Positions 7,655 to 15,969 of a stretch of DNA of 32,703 nucleotides are shown one piece after another. Numbering within the stretch: the stretch's first letter is position 1; every line of letters begins with the position of its first letter. Position numbers and translations under genes: made by a program. The stretch comes from Candidatus Buchananbacteria bacterium (GTDB taxonomy: Bacteria; Patescibacteriota; Patescibacteriia; 2-01-FULL-39-33), in contig CAIVNC010000015.1 of assembly GCA_903907165.1 (NCBI GenBank), forward strand, positions 1 to 32,703, given 5' to 3'. The notes beneath the pieces were generated by a model that was given only the letters and a program-made list of their open reading frames with translations, was not told the origin of the DNA and ran no database searches.

Positions 7655-7870
7655 ATGAAAATCGGAAGTTCTTTGTGGGCATGCATCACTTGGCGAAATC
7701 TTTTTTGCCTCGCCATCTATCTGGTCATCTTTTTTTACCTGAGCCTTTTCTATCGTGACACATCCCTGCACGTAGTAGCCATTATTATGCTTTCAGCCAT
7801 TCCCAGTGCTTTTTTCTGGTTTGCCTCGGAAGCATACTTAATGGCCAAAGCCATTTCAAAGGAAAACTGA
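7655..7870 (+). CDS. small membrane protein (71 aa, two predicted TM segments)
   Basis: GAAAGGAG ribosome-binding site 5' of ATG; hydrophobic segments FCLAIYLVIFFYLSLFY and VVAIIMLSAIPSAFFWFA. Confidence 0.65.
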   Translation: MKIGSSLWACITWRNLFCLAIYLVIFFYLSLFYRDTSLHVVAIIMLSAIPSAFFWFASEAYLMAKAISKEN

Positions 7871-7875
7871 CAAAC

Positions 7876-7974
7876 ATGATAGTAAACATCAGGATCGTCC
7901 CCAAGCCAAGGAAGAACACCATTAAGAAAATGCCCCATCGTAAGCAACCCAGTCATCGAGGCGGACGTCGTTAA
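7876..7974 (+). CDS. very basic 32-aa peptide MIVNIRIVPKPRKNTIKKMPHRKQPSHRGGRR
   Basis: Own translation; starts 6 nt after the preceding stop codon; below the ORF-track cut-off. Confidence 0.4.
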   Translation: MIVNIRIVPKPRKNTIKKMPHRKQPSHRGGRR

Positions 7975-8000
7975 TCCCAAATTCCAAGGAGAACACTCTT

Positions 8001-8123
8001 ATGGCACTTCTCCGTAGTTTCTGGAAATTTATCATCAGAAAGGGCCGGATTAGAAAATCTGGTCGAACTCCCAGGCAGAGTATGGCCCCCTTTCGGAAAT
8101 CGATTCTGATGAAGAAGAAGTAA
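8001..8123 (+). CDS. very basic 40-aa peptide MALLRSFWKFIIRKGRIRKSGRTPRQSMAPFRKSILMKKK
   Basis: Own translation; AAGGAG at 7986-7991, 9 nt before ATG. Confidence 0.5.
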   Translation: MALLRSFWKFIIRKGRIRKSGRTPRQSMAPFRKSILMKKK

Positions 8124-8150
8124 TTTCATCACTCCTCCCAAGGACTTTTC

Positions 8151-8186
8151 ACCCCCCCCGTCGACACGATGGGGGTTTTAATTTTA
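8151..8186 (+). terminator. intrinsic terminator closing the small-ORF unit
   Basis: CCCCCGTCG-aca-CGATGGGGG + TTTT. Confidence 0.75.
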
Positions 8187-8238
8187 TCTTTTTTCTCTAA
8201 AATGTTAGAATGTAGACATAAAATAATAATCTAAAGAC

Positions 8239-8748
8239 ATGGGACTAAGAATGGATCCAACTCAAATGAAGCAATTCGCCCCAAAAAGAATTGGGATCAA
8301 TGACTTATATAAACATTCTACTGGCACGAGAGAAGTTTCCACCTATGGCAAAAGCATGATAGCCAAGGCTCTGACTGAAGCCGGATACGACCAAGCGACG
8401 ATTAGTAAAATCTCCAGCGGTACCAGATTAGACAAGAGCACTATAACTAAGGTCGTAGAGGATTTGGGTAAAGCTAAGGTTTTTGGCTTTGAAAAAGCTG
8501 GCTATCTAGTTAAGGATTATGTTCATCATGAAACCAAAAAACGCCAAAATATTGCTACCATTAGCAAAGAAAGAACTATCGAAGCCATAAATCAAGGTGG
8601 TAACGAATCAACAAGTACTGGCATGATAACTGCCAACAAAAAAACTTCTACTCAATTTAAAACAAAACTAGGAAGTATTGTGGCTGGAAGCGCTTCTTCT
8701 GGACTTAAAATTGGCGGCGGCGGATCCAAGCCAAGGTTAGGATTTTAG
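8239..8748 (+). CDS. hypothetical protein, possible HTH core, Gly/Ser/Lys-rich C-terminus
   Basis: 169-aa ORF with downstream terminator; no family recognised. Confidence 0.6.
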   Translation: MGLRMDPTQMKQFAPKRIGINDLYKHSTGTREVSTYGKSMIAKALTEAGYDQATISKISSGTRLDKSTITKVVEDLGKAKVFGFEKAGYLVKDYVHHETKKRQNIATISKERTIEAINQGGNESTSTGMITANKKTSTQFKTKLGSIVAGSASSGLKIGGGGSKPRLGF

Positions 8749-8757
8749 ACTTTTTCA

Positions 8758-8781
8758 CCCCGTCGCCAAGGCGGGTTTTTT
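8758..8781 (+). terminator. intrinsic terminator
   Basis: CCCGTC-gccaa-GGCGGG + TTTTTT. Confidence 0.7.
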
Positions 8782-8845
8782 ATTTGCCTTTTTGGCTTAA
8801 AAATGGTAAAAATATCTAATAAAGATTAATTCAAATCACTGTATT

Positions 8846-10375
8846 ATGAAGTCGTATATTCCTGTTATTGGCTTGGAAATCCATGCCGAACTCAAAACTA
8901 AGACTAAAATGTTCTGTTCTTGTGAAAATGGCTATAAGCTTTTTGACAAGCCCAATGAAAACATTTGCCCAGTCTGTATGGGTCATCCTGGCATGTTACC
9001 AGTCATCAACCGCCAAGCTATCGAGTGGACACTACTCACCGGCCTTGCCCTCAATATGCAAATCGCCAAGGTCACTAAATTTGATCGTAAAAATTATTTT
9101 TATCCAGACTTGCCAAAGGGCTATCAGATCTCTCAATACGACCAACCACTCACCCACTCCGGTGTTTTGAAAATCGGCAAACGAGAAATAGGCATCATCC
9201 GCATTCATCTTGAAGAAGATACCGGCAAGCTCGCTCACGTGGGCGGCGGTAGTCTTGTTGATCTTAGCCGTGCTGGCACACCGCTAATGGAACTCGTCAC
9301 CGAACCATCAATTGAGTCATCTCAGGAAGCCAAAGAATTTTGCCAAATGTATCAGCAAATTTTGCGCTACTTAGAAATTTCTGACGCTGACATGGAAAAA
9401 GGTCAGATGCGTTGTGAGGCTAACGTTTCCATCCAGGAAGCTGGCCGCTTTATTATTGACGGACCAGAAGTCAAATCAATTTTAGATTATGAATTAAATC
9501 CAAAAGTTGAACTCAAAAATATCAACTCCTTCCGCGCCATGGAACGCGCCATCGAATACGAAATCAAACGCCAGACCAACGCCCTAAACGCTGGCGAAAA
9601 ATTAGTCCAGGAAACTCGCGGTTGGGATGATAGCAAGCAATCGACTTTCTCTCAGCGTATCAAGGAAACTGCTGCCGATTATCGTTATTTCCCTGAACCA
9701 GATTTACCGCCACTCGAAATCGACGACGAACTCATTACTAGATTAAAAGCAACTTTGCCAGAATTACCTCCAGCCAAATTGGAAAGATTTGTTAATCAAT
9801 TTCAATTTGAAGTGGAAACCGCTAAGATTCTGATCGCCGACAAAGACCTAGCTAGCTACGCGGAAAATGTCATTTCTGAAATGGGCGACTGGCTCAATTC
9901 TATTCCAGAAACAGAAGGCACAGCCGAAGAAATTTGGGCCAAAGAAGGCAAGAAAATGTCACGCTTGGCTGGCAATTGGCTGGTCAATCAGCTCTTGAAA
10001 CATCTCAATGAACAAAAAACCACTATCAAAGATTGCAAAATCACCCCCGAAAACTTTGGCGAATTTTTGACTTTGATTTATCAGAATAAAATCAATAATA
10101 CGACCGCCCAACAAATTCTGGAAGAAATGTTTAATACTGGAACTTCGCCAATCAGCATTATGGAAGAAAAAAATCTTGGACTTGTTGATAATGCTGAAGA
10201 ACTTGAAGCAACAATCGAAAAAATCTTGGCCGAAAATCCAAAAGCTATCGAAGATTTTAAAGCTGGCAAAGAAAACGCCTTTAAATTTTTGACTGGCCAA
10301 GCCATGAAAGAAACCAAAAGCAAGGCTAGTCCGCAAATGATCAACGATATTTTACAAAAAAAATTAAACGCTTAA
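8846..10375 (+). CDS. gatB: Asp-tRNA(Asn)/Glu-tRNA(Gln) amidotransferase subunit B
   Basis: VIGLEIHAELKTKTKMFC...NRKNYFYPDLPKGYQISQYDQPL-type signature (KNYFYPDLPKGYQISQ), C-terminal GatB/Yqey domain. Confidence 0.97.
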   Translation: MKSYIPVIGLEIHAELKTKTKMFCSCENGYKLFDKPNENICPVCMGHPGMLPVINRQAIEWTLLTGLALNMQIAKVTKFDRKNYFYPDLPKGYQISQYDQPLTHSGVLKIGKREIGIIRIHLEEDTGKLAHVGGGSLVDLSRAGTPLMELVTEPSIESSQEAKEFCQMYQQILRYLEISDADMEKGQMRCEANVSIQEAGRFIIDGPEVKSILDYELNPKVELKNINSFRAMERAIEYEIKRQTNALNAGEKLVQETRGWDDSKQSTFSQRIKETAADYRYFPEPDLPPLEIDDELITRLKATLPELPPAKLERFVNQFQFEVETAKILIADKDLASYAENVISEMGDWLNSIPETEGTAEEIWAKEGKKMSRLAGNWLVNQLLKHLNEQKTTIKDCKITPENFGEFLTLIYQNKINNTTAQQILEEMFNTGTSPISIMEEKNLGLVDNAEELEATIEKILAENPKAIEDFKAGKENAFKFLTGQAMKETKSKASPQMINDILQKKLNA

Positions 10376-10396
10376 TTAATTTTTAAATTAAAAAAT

Positions 10397-10714
10397 ATGA
10401 GCGAGAGACATAATGAAGTAGCCTGGGGCAAACAAGTAGAAGAAGAGTCAGGGAGAATCTTAACTGAGGAAGAAAAAGCTAAACTTGATAATCTTTTTGA
10501 AGATTATTACAATCAGCCAGATCTCTTGAAATTAGACAATTTCAGTTACTGGGCTAGAGCTTCACAGCAAGTTTATGAGTTAAACAAGACTGGCAAGCTT
10601 GATGATCTAGACCAAAAAAGAAGAGACAAAATCCTAGCTATCGCGGCCAACATTCAAGGAGATGATCGATATCAAGATTATTTAAGAAGAAAAGAAGACG
10701 GCATTGCCGCCTAA
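10397..10714 (+). CDS. hypothetical charged protein (105 aa)
   Basis: ORF between gatB and a terminator. Confidence 0.6.
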   Translation: MSERHNEVAWGKQVEEESGRILTEEEKAKLDNLFEDYYNQPDLLKLDNFSYWARASQQVYELNKTGKLDDLDQKRRDKILAIAANIQGDDRYQDYLRRKEDGIAA

Positions 10715-10718
10715 ACTC

Positions 10719-10751
10719 AAAAACCACTGATTCAACTCAGTGGTTTTTTAA
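10719..10751 (+). terminator. intrinsic terminator
   Basis: AAAACCACTGA-ttcaac-TCAGTGGTTTTTT. Confidence 0.85.
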
Positions 10752-10754
10752 TAA

Positions 10755-10790
10755 TAAAAAAAGCGATTTCAGTAAAAACTGCATCGCTAT
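10755..10790 (-). terminator. intrinsic terminator for the minus-strand 143-aa gene
   Basis: Minus strand AGCGATGCAGT...ACTGAAATCGCTTTTTTT. Confidence 0.7.
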
Positions 10791-11218
10791 ATATACTTGA
10801 TCGCCACCGAAAAAGATAGGCTATTATGATCAACATCATCTAGACGGAAAGAAATAACACCATCCCGAACCAATCTTCTGAAGATTTGGCCAAAGTGATT
10901 GAGATCAATTCCACTAGACGGATCGACTGATAGACTAACCCTGTAAAGAAGTGGATCGGATCCGTTAATTTCCATCTTCAAAAAAATTAAATTGATTACG
11001 ACCAGTCTCTCGGCAATTGGCTTAGTCAAAAAATCATTGCCGACCTGCTCAGTGAACGACATGATGTCATTCAGGAAAATAGTTTCTTTTCTTTGGCGAC
11101 GGGTGGAATTGATCCATATTATGAAATGCCTCAAAAATCTGAAAATTTCCATCTGGAAAAAATACCAGCCAGCTCTTTCCTGTTGCTCAGAGAGCACAGT
11201 AATAATTTCGGCAGGCAT
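10787..11218 (-). CDS. hypothetical protein (143 aa)
   Basis: AAGGAGGG RBS 8 nt upstream of ATG on minus strand; terminator immediately downstream; no family recognised. Confidence 0.65.
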   Translation of the reverse strand: MPAEIITVLSEQQERAGWYFFQMEIFRFLRHFIIWINSTRRQRKETIFLNDIMSFTEQVGNDFLTKPIAERLVVINLIFLKMEINGSDPLLYRVSLSVDPSSGIDLNHFGQIFRRLVRDGVISFRLDDVDHNSLSFSVAIKYI

Positions 11219-11279
11219 GATCTATGCCCTCCTTGTTTTGGATTTAATAAAAAGAACCTCTAACCGAAATTAAAGAGTA

Positions 11280-12203
11280 TCACCTTTTAAGGAACTTGTC
11301 AACTAGCCTTTCTATCTGAGCCAAATCCTCAATCCAAACGATGTTTTCATCTCGTTTAAACCAGGTTAATTGCCTTTTGGCAAAGTGGCGTAATTCACCT
11401 TCCAGTTCAATAAGCATGGACTCATAGTCCATCTGACCACGCAAATATTTGACCACATAACGATATTCCAAACCAAAAGAATCCAACCTTTTCCAGGACA
11501 CACCTTCTTTTCTTAATCTTTCCACTTCTTCAATCATGCCGTGCTTAAACCAGTCTTTCATGCGTTTGGCTATTTTTTCATAAATAACCTCTATTGGAAA
11601 TTTAATACCTATAGTTAAAATTTCATAGTCTGGCAATTTTCTTGCCGGTTGATCGGCCTTAGACTTGCCGGTCAATAAATAAATTTCTAAAGCGCGCTGG
11701 ACTCGCCTTCTATTTTTTTGATCAATCGCTTGATAAATTTTACTATCAACTTTTTTTAATCTTAAGAGAAGTTGCGGTAAAGTTAATTTATTCAGCTTAT
11801 CTCTCACCTCTTTTGATTTCTTGCTATCAACCAACCCAAAAACGTAACCTTTGGTCACGGCATCAAGATAAAGTCCTGTACCGCCAGTTAAAAATGGGGT
11901 CTTTTCCCGGCTCAAAACATCCTCTACAGCCCGGTAAGCGGCCTTTTGGTATTTGGACACGTTATAATCAGTTTTTGGTGAGACAACGTCAATCAAATGA
12001 TAAGGGATTTTTATCTTCTTGCCTGATTTATTTTTAACCACATAATCAGCCAAATCTTTGCCGGTGCCAATATCCATGCCACGATAAACCTGGCGAGAAT
12101 CGGCTGAGATGATTTCGCCCTGGTATTTGGCAGCGAGCCTGACAGCTAGTTTTGTTTTACCGCAGGCGGTTGGCCCAAGAATGACAATTAATTTTCTATT
12201 CAT
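11280..12203 (-). CDS. miaA: tRNA dimethylallyltransferase MiaA
   Basis: VILGPTACGKTKLAVRLA...ISADSRQVYRGMDIGTGK. Confidence 0.97.
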   Translation of the reverse strand: MNRKLIVILGPTACGKTKLAVRLAAKYQGEIISADSRQVYRGMDIGTGKDLADYVVKNKSGKKIKIPYHLIDVVSPKTDYNVSKYQKAAYRAVEDVLSREKTPFLTGGTGLYLDAVTKGYVFGLVDSKKSKEVRDKLNKLTLPQLLLRLKKVDSKIYQAIDQKNRRRVQRALEIYLLTGKSKADQPARKLPDYEILTIGIKFPIEVIYEKIAKRMKDWFKHGMIEEVERLRKEGVSWKRLDSFGLEYRYVVKYLRGQMDYESMLIELEGELRHFAKRQLTWFKRDENIVWIEDLAQIERLVDKFLKR

Positions 12204-13456
12204 ATTTTTCCAAATAAACCCCAGCTATCGGCTCTTTCTACAACAACTTCGACAAACTGACCCGTTAAATCCTGACCGGTCGAGAAGCCGATCAAGCGAT
12301 TATCAATGGTCTTGCCCATGGCTCGACCGTTATTGTAACTATCCACCAGAACTCTAACTTTTTGACCAATTAATTTCTGATTTTCTACGAAAGCTGTTTC
12401 CGCCAAAACATCGGTCAATTTTTGCCAACGTTTCTTTTTTTCTTCAATTGAAATATTATCTTCCATTTTGGCCGCGACGGTGCCGGCTCTTGGTGAATAT
12501 TTGGCAATAAAAGCCATTGAAAAAGCGGCCTTTTTGAAAAGTTCTACGGTGTTTAAAAATTGTTCCACGGTCTCTCCAGGGAAGCCAACAATCGCATCCG
12601 TTGACAACATAATTTCCGGAATAGACTCTTTGGCTTTTTCAACTAAGTTTAAAAACTTTTCTGGCGTATATTTCCGATTCATGTTTTTCAGAACCTCTTC
12701 ATCACCACTTTGAACCGCTAAGTGCAAATAAGGTGTCAAATGCTTTCTATTTTTTATGACTTCCAATAAATCATCGGAAAAATCCTTAGGATGGCTAGTC
12801 AAAAATCTTAACCACCAGTCGCCGGTAATACTATCAATTTCCGAAAGTAATTTGGGGAAATTATAATTATCGTGAGCATACGAGTTAACATTTTGACCCA
12901 ATAAAATTATCTCTTTATAGCCATCATCAATCAGTTTTTTGCACTCGGCAATAACCTCTTCAGCTGGCCTGGAAACCTCTCGGCCACGAGCATACGGCAC
13001 GGCACAATAAGCGCAAAAATTATTACAGCCGGTCATAATCGGCACATAGGCGCTAAAACTGGAATTTCTTTTGGGTTCGATTTGAAAATATTCTTCAGAA
13101 TTATCTTTTTTTGTTTTTATCAGCTCGCCTATTTTTGACATTTGATCCGAAGAAATAACCAAATCAAAAAATCCGGCCAACTTCTTTTTATCTTCATCAA
13201 GCACGCAACCAGTTAAAACCGTCAAAAGTTTTCCAGCCTGTCTTTTCTTCAGCCAATGGCGAGATTTGCCAAAAATGCGATCAACAGCGCTTTTTCGAAC
13301 TGAACAAGCCACAACAATAATTAAATCAGCCTCTTGTTCAGAGTCGGTTTTTTGATAACCATTTTCCTCAACCAAAGTAGCAATTCTTTCCGCGTCAGAA
13401 CTGTTCATTTGGCAACCAAAAACCAATAAATTGTATTTTTTTAATTCATTTTCCAT
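12200..13456 (-). CDS. miaB: tRNA-2-methylthio-N6-dimethylallyladenosine synthase MiaB
   Basis: MTGCNNFCAYCAVPYARGREVSR radical-SAM motif, UPF0004 N-domain, TRAM-like C-terminus; overlaps miaA by 4 nt. Start assigned to internal Met (MENELKKYN). Confidence 0.95.
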   Translation of the reverse strand: MENELKKYNLLVFGCQMNSSDAERIATLVEENGYQKTDSEQEADLIIVVACSVRKSAVDRIFGKSRHWLKKRQAGKLLTVLTGCVLDEDKKKLAGFFDLVISSDQMSKIGELIKTKKDNSEEYFQIEPKRNSSFSAYVPIMTGCNNFCAYCAVPYARGREVSRPAEEVIAECKKLIDDGYKEIILLGQNVNSYAHDNYNFPKLLSEIDSITGDWWLRFLTSHPKDFSDDLLEVIKNRKHLTPYLHLAVQSGDEEVLKNMNRKYTPEKFLNLVEKAKESIPEIMLSTDAIVGFPGETVEQFLNTVELFKKAAFSMAFIAKYSPRAGTVAAKMEDNISIEEKKKRWQKLTDVLAETAFVENQKLIGQKVRVLVDSYNNGRAMGKTIDNRLIGFSTGQDLTGQFVEVVVERADSWGLFGKI

Positions 13457-13506
13457 AAATGCTATTCTAACAGAAAAAAAGCAAAATTTCAACCCTTACG
13501 AATTAT

Positions 13507-13536
13507 AAAAATCCCCACAGAAAGTAGGGATTTTAT
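13507..13536. terminator. hairpin/terminator near miaB upstream region and end of minus-strand operon
   Basis: AAAATCCC(C)...GGGATTTT; symmetric, could act on either strand. Confidence 0.5.
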
Positions 13537-13544
13537 AAAATATT

Positions 13545-13670
13545 TTATTGTAGAAAAATAAAGGCTAAAATCGTGCCGATAGCCACGCCACCACCGAGCC
13601 ACAAAAAAGTTAAACCAATCACCTGCTTAACTCTAGTATTTGTAGCCACCCTAGATTTATCTTGAACCAT
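13545..13670 (-). CDS. 41-aa single-TM protein MVQDKSRVATNTRVKQVIGLTFLWLGGGVAIGTILAFIFLQ
   Basis: Starts 1 nt after the upstream gene's stop; hydrophobic C-terminal segment. Confidence 0.5.
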   Translation of the reverse strand: MVQDKSRVATNTRVKQVIGLTFLWLGGGVAIGTILAFIFLQ

Positions 13671-13671
13671 A

Positions 13672-14826
13672 TTATTGAATAGTAATCTTAATCTTACTAG
13701 CTTGCTTTGGCAAAGTCTTTTTCCAGTAAGGGGAAACATAAACTTCTACTTTTTTAACCAAGTCAGACTGCTCCAAATAAGCTTTGACTTCATCAACGGT
13801 TTTACCTGTAAAGTTAGCTTTATCAAACAAAGAATTATTCTCATTTGGTTTGGCAAGCAAACTATACTTAACTTTCACTAAAACATCGCCAGCATAATTG
13901 GGGTCAACAACTTCATACTTAATACTATTCATATCCACCGATGAGGTTATAAATCCCGACCAATCCATGCCTTCAACTTTTTTATTTATTAAATCAGCTA
14001 ATTGATTTTGATCTAATGATAATTGTTTAACCGTCGCTTGAACTGTGACATTAAACGTATCACCAATATCGCCGATTTGTTTATCAGAAGTAACGCTGGT
14101 GATTTCCGCCGAAACAATATCCTTGTCAGTCAAGCCTTTGTCTAGCTTAGCAGCCTCAATAACCTTCGCCATCATCTCTTGTTTTGCCCTTGCCAAATCA
14201 CTGCTAGCCAAAGCCTTAACTTCATGAGGCGAAGCACTTAAAGTAGCAACAACTTCACCATAAATCTTGCTCTGTAAGGCTGGATCGAGTTTAATAATTT
14301 TAAGATTACCAACAGCAATATCAGAAAATTGAGCTGAGTCTTTTGGATAAACATCAACATTAACTGAACCTCCGGCTGGTACTGTCACGCTATCATTAGT
14401 ACGAACGATAACATTATTTTCAGCCTGAAGTTGAGTAGTTTTGACCAACTTCTGATCCTTATTGGAATTATTAACAATCTTAATAGTGCCAACAATCGTA
14501 TCCGACTGGATAGTTTTTGTACTCAAAATATTAAAAGTACTAGTAACAACTTGCTGCCAAGTATTTACCGTGCCAGGCAAAATATTATTGCCATCACTGG
14601 TAGTTTGAGTAGTTGCTCCAGGACGAACCTCGACACTGAGATCTAAATTAATGCTTTTTTCACTAGCACTGATAATAATTGTGCCCTGGTTATAAAACAT
14701 TAAAAATATTGCCACTACGAGCATTACCGTAAAAACCGCAAAGAACACTGAGATATTTCGATACAACCCCATCTTTGGCATTTTAATTTCTTCCTGATTG
14801 GCTAAATAATTTCTTTTGGCAGGCAT
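13672..14826 (-). CDS. membrane-anchored hypothetical protein (384 aa), extracytoplasmic beta-rich/baseplate J-like domain
   Basis: Single TM near N-terminus (ISVFFAVFTVMLVVAIFLMFY) then long exported domain. Confidence 0.75.
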   Translation of the reverse strand: MPAKRNYLANQEEIKMPKMGLYRNISVFFAVFTVMLVVAIFLMFYNQGTIIISASEKSINLDLSVEVRPGATTQTTSDGNNILPGTVNTWQQVVTSTFNILSTKTIQSDTIVGTIKIVNNSNKDQKLVKTTQLQAENNVIVRTNDSVTVPAGGSVNVDVYPKDSAQFSDIAVGNLKIIKLDPALQSKIYGEVVATLSASPHEVKALASSDLARAKQEMMAKVIEAAKLDKGLTDKDIVSAEITSVTSDKQIGDIGDTFNVTVQATVKQLSLDQNQLADLINKKVEGMDWSGFITSSVDMNSIKYEVVDPNYAGDVLVKVKYSLLAKPNENNSLFDKANFTGKTVDEVKAYLEQSDLVKKVEVYVSPYWKKTLPKQASKIKITIQ

Positions 14827-14864
14827 AATTTATATCGTTATTACTCTTTCTTTTATATTTAAAC

Positions 14865-15821
14865 TTAATTTTTCCTCCATTCGCTGATTACTGCCTTGAC
14901 CGATGCAGCTGAAACTTCTGGTCTAATGGTATTTTTGCCGTCAAGATTATCCAAACGAACCTTACTACAAGCTTCATCAAGAGCGTCAATCGCTTTGTCG
15001 GGATAAGAACGATTTTTAATATTTTTAGTACCACTGATGGCCTCGGTCAAGGCCGATTCTAAAATCTTCACCTGATGAAAATTTTCATAAATTTTTTTGA
15101 TACCAACTAAAGTTTCTTTGACTTCAACTGGCGACAGCTCTCCAATGAAAACTGGCTGTAATCGACGATCAAGCGTTTTATCTTTTTTGATGTATTTTTC
15201 ATACTCATCACCAGTTGTCGCTCCGACAACATGAAGCTCACCGCGAGCTAGGAGCGGCTTCAAGATATCCGAGGCATTAATCGCCCCTTCGGCTTCTCCC
15301 GCCTGAGCTAAAATATGGATTTCATCAATGAAAAGAATAATCATTTGGTTGGCGGCCATGATTTCGTCGGTTACTTTTTTTAACCGATCTTCAAATTCAC
15401 CGCGATATTTAGTGCCGGCGAGAATGGCGCTCAAATCCAAAGCTAAAACTCGCTTATCATAAAGCACGGATGGTACTTGTTTTTTAACAATTCTCTCAGC
15501 CAAACCCTCAACAATGGCAGTCTTGCCAACGCCAGCATTGCCAATCAGAACGGGATTATTCTTCGTTCGACGAGATAACAATTGAATCACCCGCCTGATT
15601 TCTTTTTTGCGACCAATGACTGGATCTAGCTTTTTTTCTAGAGCCATCTTGGTCAAATCCCTAGAATATTGACCCAAAGTTGGAAATTTAGAAAAAGAAA
15701 TACCCAGGCTGTGACCACTACTATGATGTTGCTTGTGCCAAAAATACCAAGCTAAGCCTCCGACAAGAACTGCCAGAATCAAATATTTGAATTGAGGCAA
15801 AAGATTTAGATAACCTTCCAT
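14865..15821 (-). CDS. membrane-anchored Clp/Hsp100-type AAA+ ATPase with a single (D1-like) AAA module
   Basis: TM segment [58 protein letters not shown]; ends after the AAA lid. Confidence 0.85.
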   Translation of the reverse strand: MEGYLNLLPQFKYLILAVLVGGLAWYFWHKQHHSSGHSLGISFSKFPTLGQYSRDLTKMALEKKLDPVIGRKKEIRRVIQLLSRRTKNNPVLIGNAGVGKTAIVEGLAERIVKKQVPSVLYDKRVLALDLSAILAGTKYRGEFEDRLKKVTDEIMAANQMIILFIDEIHILAQAGEAEGAINASDILKPLLARGELHVVGATTGDEYEKYIKKDKTLDRRLQPVFIGELSPVEVKETLVGIKKIYENFHQVKILESALTEAISGTKNIKNRSYPDKAIDALDEACSKVRLDNLDGKNTIRPEVSAASVKAVISEWRKN

Positions 15822-15908
15822 TATCGTTTTTTTAATTTCTATATCCTCTATATTATATCACAAAAGTCTAATTGAGAACAACTTTGAAATTTATTTTTAT
15901 CTAAATTA

Positions 15909-15937
15909 ATAACCCCGCCCATTAGACGAGGTTATTA
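15909..15937 (-). terminator. intrinsic terminator after surface-protein gene
   Basis: Minus strand AATAACCTCGTC-taatgg-GCGGGGTTATT. Confidence 0.7.
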
Positions 15938-15969
15938 GAGTGTCATTTTTAATTACTTTAGAAAAATGA

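Noticed and set aside
9959-10336. 125-aa and 87-aa minus-strand ORFs inside gatB
   Set aside because: Phe/Ile-rich antisense translations of a conserved gene.
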